The translations under genes and the position numbers were made by a program. A stretch of 9,005 nucleotides of DNA from a bacterium (GTDB lineage: Bacteria > Verrucomicrobiota > Verrucomicrobiae > Opitutales > Opitutaceae): positions 1 through 9,005 of the forward strand of contig JAJXYI010000449.1 in assembly GCA_021780625.1 (NCBI GenBank), given 5' to 3'. Positions 6,880 to 9,005 of the stretch are shown here, in pieces (position 1 is the stretch's first letter; each line of letters begins with the position of its first letter). The notes beneath the pieces were generated by a model that had not been told where the DNA came from, did not search any database, and was given only the letters and a program-made list of their open reading frames with translations.

Positions 6880-7314
6880 TCAGGCGTCCGCGACGTCCGT
6901 GAGCACAGGCTTGATGTCGATGATCGGCGTGCCATCGAAGGCCTCGAGATTGTCCACCTCGAGCCTGACGGTGTCGACGATCGCCCGGATGCGCACACGA
7001 TGCAGGCCAATGGGATTCGGGCGGCTCGGCGAGCGGGTGCTGAAGACTCCCTTGAGCGGCTTCGTCCGGTCTCCCCTCGGATGGACGCTCAGGACGCTTC
7101 GATCCGAGCGATCCAGCCAGGTCAGCACGATGATCTCGTCCCCGGGCTGCAGATCGGCCAGCGCAGGCCTGACGGACTCGTTCAAATGCAGCCAGGCCAC
7201 GGGCGACCCCTCGTAGCCCTGTTTGGGTGCGGAGATGCGGTCGCGAAGAGGCGACACGATCCGCCCAATCGGCGTCACCTGGAACGAGAGATCGTTAGTC
7301 TGGGTGGAAGGCAT
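6880..7314 (-). CDS. trmO: TsaA/TrmO-type tRNA N6-threonylcarbamoyladenosine-37 methyltransferase
   Basis: This belongs to the TsaA (UPF0066) beta-barrel family. The characterised member, E. coli TrmO, uses SAM to methylate t6A at position 37 of ANN-decoding tRNAs. Diagnostic motifs are all present: PIGRIVSP (15-22), KGVFSTRSPSRPNPIGL (88-104) and NLEAFDGTPIIDIKP (122-136). The protein is 144 residues, so it lacks the C-terminal domain of the 235-residue E. coli enzyme, as do many short family members. With the ATG at 7314 it overlaps the methyltransferase gene by 40 bases. A GTG at 7278 (residue 13) would give a 4-base GTGA overlap and a protein starting MTPIGRIVSP, which still keeps the whole domain. 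Neither start has an SD. Other TsaA-domain proteins may methylate other substrates, so the tRNA target is inferred. Confidence 0.88.
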   Translation of the reverse strand: MPSTQTNDLSFQVTPIGRIVSPLRDRISAPKQGYEGSPVAWLHLNESVRPALADLQPGDEIIVLTWLDRSDRSVLSVHPRGDRTKPLKGVFSTRSPSRPNPIGLHRVRIRAIVDTVRLEVDNLEAFDGTPIIDIKPVLTDVADA

Positions 7315-8228
7315 GTGATTACGAAAGGATCATCGGAGTTGGAGGCGTCCCTGCCTCGTGTGCGCTTCCGTCCATGGAGAATGAAATGAGAGACAAATCC
7401 CGAGTCGTCTGCATTCAACATGCGAAGTATTCCCAGCACCATCGCACGTCTCCCCGGCGACATCAGTTCGATCGCTTGGTTTCCAAGCAGAAACCGCACC
7501 CGGTCCTCCCAGAATTCCACCCTACGGGGATGAAGCTCCGATTCAACCACGTCGATGGACCGCGTTTTCTCGAAGTGCCAACGCCACCAGGCGGGCGAAT
7601 GCACGGCCAGGCAATCGGGGAATTCCAATAGAAGTTCCGAGGGGACCGAGTCATCCAGCTCACTCCGATAACAGGGACTCCCAATCACGACCTCTCCGGC
7701 GTCCTTCATGAACTCCAAAAGGTATGATGGATAGAGGTCGTCTGTCCCGAAATAGAAGAATGCGTTCATCGAAAACACCGCATCAAATTGACCGCGCCCA
7801 AAAGGGAGACGTCGACAATCAGCGCGCACCGGGATCACGCGTCCACCAACTCCCCTTGCATGGGCTCTCTCTCCCAAGTCGTCCGGAACGTCCTCGTCCA
7901 CCGCAAAAACCGTGACGTCCCCTTTCGTCGCGAGAAAGAGGGATGACGCTCCAAATCCACATCCCAGATCCAGGATGCACATTCCCGGGCGTAACGTCAG
8001 CCGCCTTGCCATGTCAGAGGCCAGGAATAGTCCGCCCTGTCCCTGCAGTCCTTCATGGACGCCCGCCCTGCCGTAGGCGGCCAAGTCAGGATACGCCTCC
8101 ATTGGTACCTCCCGAAACGTCGCTTCGACGGCTTTGGAGTCGATCGAGGGCCACCTCGTCAGGTCGAATCGACGTCGCCCGCCCAGACTCAATTTCACGC
8201 TGTCTGCTGGATTAGATGAGCCAGTCAT
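7275..8228 (-). CDS. Class I SAM-dependent methyltransferase, substrate unknown
   Basis: A 317-residue cytoplasmic Rossmann-fold methyltransferase. Motif I is ILDLGCGFGASS (85-96). The acidic end of strand 2 follows in VFAVDED (107-113), then RADCRRLPFGRGQFDAVF (135-152), a motif III/IV-like segment, and SMNAFFYFG (153-161). An N-terminal part with HEGLQGQGGLFLASDMA (58-74) precedes the SAM site, as in small-molecule methyltransferases of the Methyltransf_11/25 type. The C-terminal third (about 185-290), with PAWWRWHFEKT at 212-222, is a probable substrate cap I cannot place. The last 30 or so residues are polar and may be a non-essential tail running over the next gene. The ATG at 8228 is fixed by a 4-base ATGA overlap with the VOC gene stop, which indicates translational coupling. 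The substrate could be an amine, a metabolite or a protein; nothing visible decides it. Confidence 0.88.
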   Translation of the reverse strand: MTGSSNPADSVKLSLGGRRRFDLTRWPSIDSKAVEATFREVPMEAYPDLAAYGRAGVHEGLQGQGGLFLASDMARRLTLRPGMCILDLGCGFGASSLFLATKGDVTVFAVDEDVPDDLGERAHARGVGGRVIPVRADCRRLPFGRGQFDAVFSMNAFFYFGTDDLYPSYLLEFMKDAGEVVIGSPCYRSELDDSVPSELLLEFPDCLAVHSPAWWRWHFEKTRSIDVVESELHPRRVEFWEDRVRFLLGNQAIELMSPGRRAMVLGILRMLNADDSGFVSHFILHGRKRTRGRDASNSDDPFVITCLPPRLTISRSR

Positions 8229-8581
8229 TTTTTCGCATGAATGATGATCTCATTGCCGTCCGGATCCCTGATCACACAACCCCGGCAGACTGGAGAGTCA
8301 AAAGGGCCCTCGTGAATCGGGACGGTTTTCTCGCGAAAGTGGATCAGGACCGCGTCGAAATCGACCGCCTCCAGCGCCAGTGTGGCCCCATGGGCCCCCG
8401 CGCGGTGCTTTTCGTCCGCCAGCGTGATCGCGAGCGTTCCGTCCCCCACATCGTATTCGATCCACTGGTTCTCCCACTGGGCGGTCACCGACAGGCCGAG
8501 CGTGGTTTCATAAAACGACCGGGCCCGAACGATGTCGGTCACCGGGTACACCACAAAGGCAACGGTTTTGAATAGCTTCAT
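8225..8581 (-). CDS. VOC (glyoxalase/bleomycin resistance) family protein
   Basis: A 118-residue vicinal-oxygen-chelate fold protein with both beta-alpha-beta-beta-beta halves. The first is VAFVVYPVTDIVRARSFYETTLGL (begins at 7), with E42 in WIEYDVGDG. The second is GATLALEAVDFDAVL (65-79), ending in VIRDPDGNEIIIH (103-115), the family's typical closing strand with possible metal ligand E111. The first-strand position where metal-dependent members have His appears to be a valine or tyrosine here, so glyoxalase I activity is doubtful. The family also includes dioxygenases, fosfomycin and bleomycin resistance proteins and antitoxin-like binders, so function is open. It is the first gene of the five-gene minus-strand cluster. 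Its stop overlaps the methyltransferase start as ATGA. The 276 bases before it must hold the promoter, which I could not identify. Confidence 0.88.
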   Translation of the reverse strand: MKLFKTVAFVVYPVTDIVRARSFYETTLGLSVTAQWENQWIEYDVGDGTLAITLADEKHRAGAHGATLALEAVDFDAVLIHFREKTVPIHEGPFDSPVCRGCVIRDPDGNEIIIHAKK

Positions 8582-8857
8582 AGTCTGCGGAGACAGAGGT
8601 GATCGCCGAGGGATCCGCCAAGGTGAAGCATGAGACCCGTTCGAACAGAGTTCGCAGGTCGGACTGTTCCTCCACTGTGGCAGACCGGCTGGGTGGCTAA
8701 ATTACGCTGAAGGCTGCGCGCTGTTCCTAGGCGCGCCAACAGGTCAACGCCAGCACAATCGCCCCTGATCCGCCCACCGACGAGTTTTCCAAGCCATTTT
8801 GGGCTCGAAACTTCCCAACCAGTCGCGGATCTGCGGCTCGAAGCGTTCCGGGCCCGG
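8582..8857. other. Intergenic region upstream of the VOC-led cluster
   Basis: These 276 bases separate the oxidoreductase stop from the VOC start; both genes are on the minus strand. One GC hairpin (8716-8736) is visible. I see no convincing -35/-10 pair. Directly after the oxidoreductase stop the same frame stays open for 37 codons to a second TGA at 8744-8746, with four tryptophans, but no family resemblance. A longer minus-strand open frame also crosses the region but looks non-coding. Confidence 0.45.
8716..8736 (-). terminator. GC-rich hairpin downstream of the oxidoreductase gene
   Basis: GCGCGC (8716-8721) pairs with GCGCGC (8731-8736) around a 9-base loop. On the minus strand it lies about 120 bases past the oxidoreductase stop and about 135 bases before the VOC start. 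No T-tract follows, so calling it a terminator is tentative. Self-complementary GC runs of this size also arise by chance in GC-rich DNA. Confidence 0.22.
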
Positions 8858-9005
8858 TCAGGGGGACTTCGGCAGGATGACCTGCAGGTTCGACACCAGC
8901 ACACCACTGGTCATCGCGCCCATGATGCCCACGCCACCCTGGTCGTTTCCGATGATGAAGAGATTCGGAATCGCCGTGCGCCCGTCCCAGGCCTTCACCG
9001 CGCCT
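8858..9005 (-). CDS. C-terminal end of an FAD-dependent oxidoreductase, cut by window edge
   Basis: Only the last 48 codons are in the window, ending at a TGA (8858-8860). The peptide contains TAIPNLFIIGNDQGGVGIMG followed by AMTSGVLVSNLQVILP. This is the classic closing block of two-domain FAD oxidoreductases: a proline-rich lead-in to an 'NLF-x-x-G' strand whose Gly-Asn/Asp contacts the FAD pyrophosphate, then a helix starting G-A-M-x-S-G. The wording is closest to the phytoene desaturase / all-trans-retinol 13,14-reductase (CrtI/RetSat-like) group, but so short a piece cannot fix the substrate. It is transcribed toward the VOC-led cluster and separated from it by 276 bases. Family-level call good, subgroup tentative. 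Confidence 0.7.
   Translation of the reverse strand, partial: GAVKAWDGRTAIPNLFIIGNDQGGVGIMGAMTSGVLVSNLQVILPKSP

Noticed and set aside
6501..7010. Upstream extension of the lipoprotein frame to 7010
   Set aside because: It would cover the YciI-like and TrmO-like genes and bury a perfect lipoprotein signal peptide internally.
6275..7216. Plus-strand open frame of 313 codons across the YciI-like and TrmO-like genes
   Set aside because: The minus-strand genes carry clear family motifs; this is a compositional shadow rich in R, S and H.
8578..8907. Minus-strand open frame of 109 codons ending in an ATGA overlap with the VOC start
   Set aside because: Its start lies inside the oxidoreductase gene in another frame, the product is R/S/C-rich with no family features, and the ATGA junction alone is weak evidence.
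1..9005. tRNA, rRNA, CRISPR array, riboswitch or transposase gene
   Set aside because: I looked for cloverleaf arms, regularly spaced direct repeats, conserved rRNA blocks and DDE/tyrosine recombinase motifs and saw none.

Overview
The window is GC-rich bacterial chromosome. It holds a heavy-metal RND efflux pump gene, a class II fructose-bisphosphate aldolase gene, and then a long run of minus-strand genes. Taxonomy is an inference: the strong GC bias at third codon positions, the aldolase type, and a short intergenic inverted repeat built of AACGAAG units all suggest a Verrucomicrobiota (Opitutales-like) genome. No rRNA, tRNA or CRISPR was seen, so this rests on style rather than a marker gene.

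Left part, plus strand: bases 1-3020 are a CusA-type copper/silver pump that is open at the window edge. Its copper-binding methionines and proton-relay aspartate are all present. A short GC-rich spacer with two hairpins and a candidate promoter follows, then the aldolase (3250-4203). A near-perfect rho-independent terminator (4222-4254) closes it and probably also serves the convergent minus-strand gene.

Middle, minus strand: a TMEM175/DUF1211 potassium-channel-like membrane protein (4268-4855) and an unrecognised exported protein (5032-5649). The gap between that protein and the next gene holds a strong hairpin, whose minus-strand loop is a Shine-Dalgarno-like GGAGGAA, and a roughly 154-bp MITE-like inverted-repeat element.

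Right part, minus strand: a compact five-gene cluster read from 8581 down to 5964. In transcription order it encodes a VOC/glyoxalase-fold protein, a class I SAM-dependent methyltransferase, a TsaA/TrmO-type tRNA methyltransferase, a YciI-family protein and a small lipoprotein. The first junction is a 4-base ATGA overlap, the second is an overlap, and the last two gaps are 56 and 20 bases, so co-transcription is likely. A shared function is not evident. At the far right edge lies the C-terminal 48 residues of an FAD-dependent oxidoreductase of the phytoene desaturase/retinol saturase type.

None of the eight complete genes has a convincing Shine-Dalgarno sequence before its preferred start. 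No clear novel defence or mobile system is visible. The items most worth checking are the five-gene cluster, the inverted-repeat element, the hairpin with the SD-like loop, and the lack of SD sequences.
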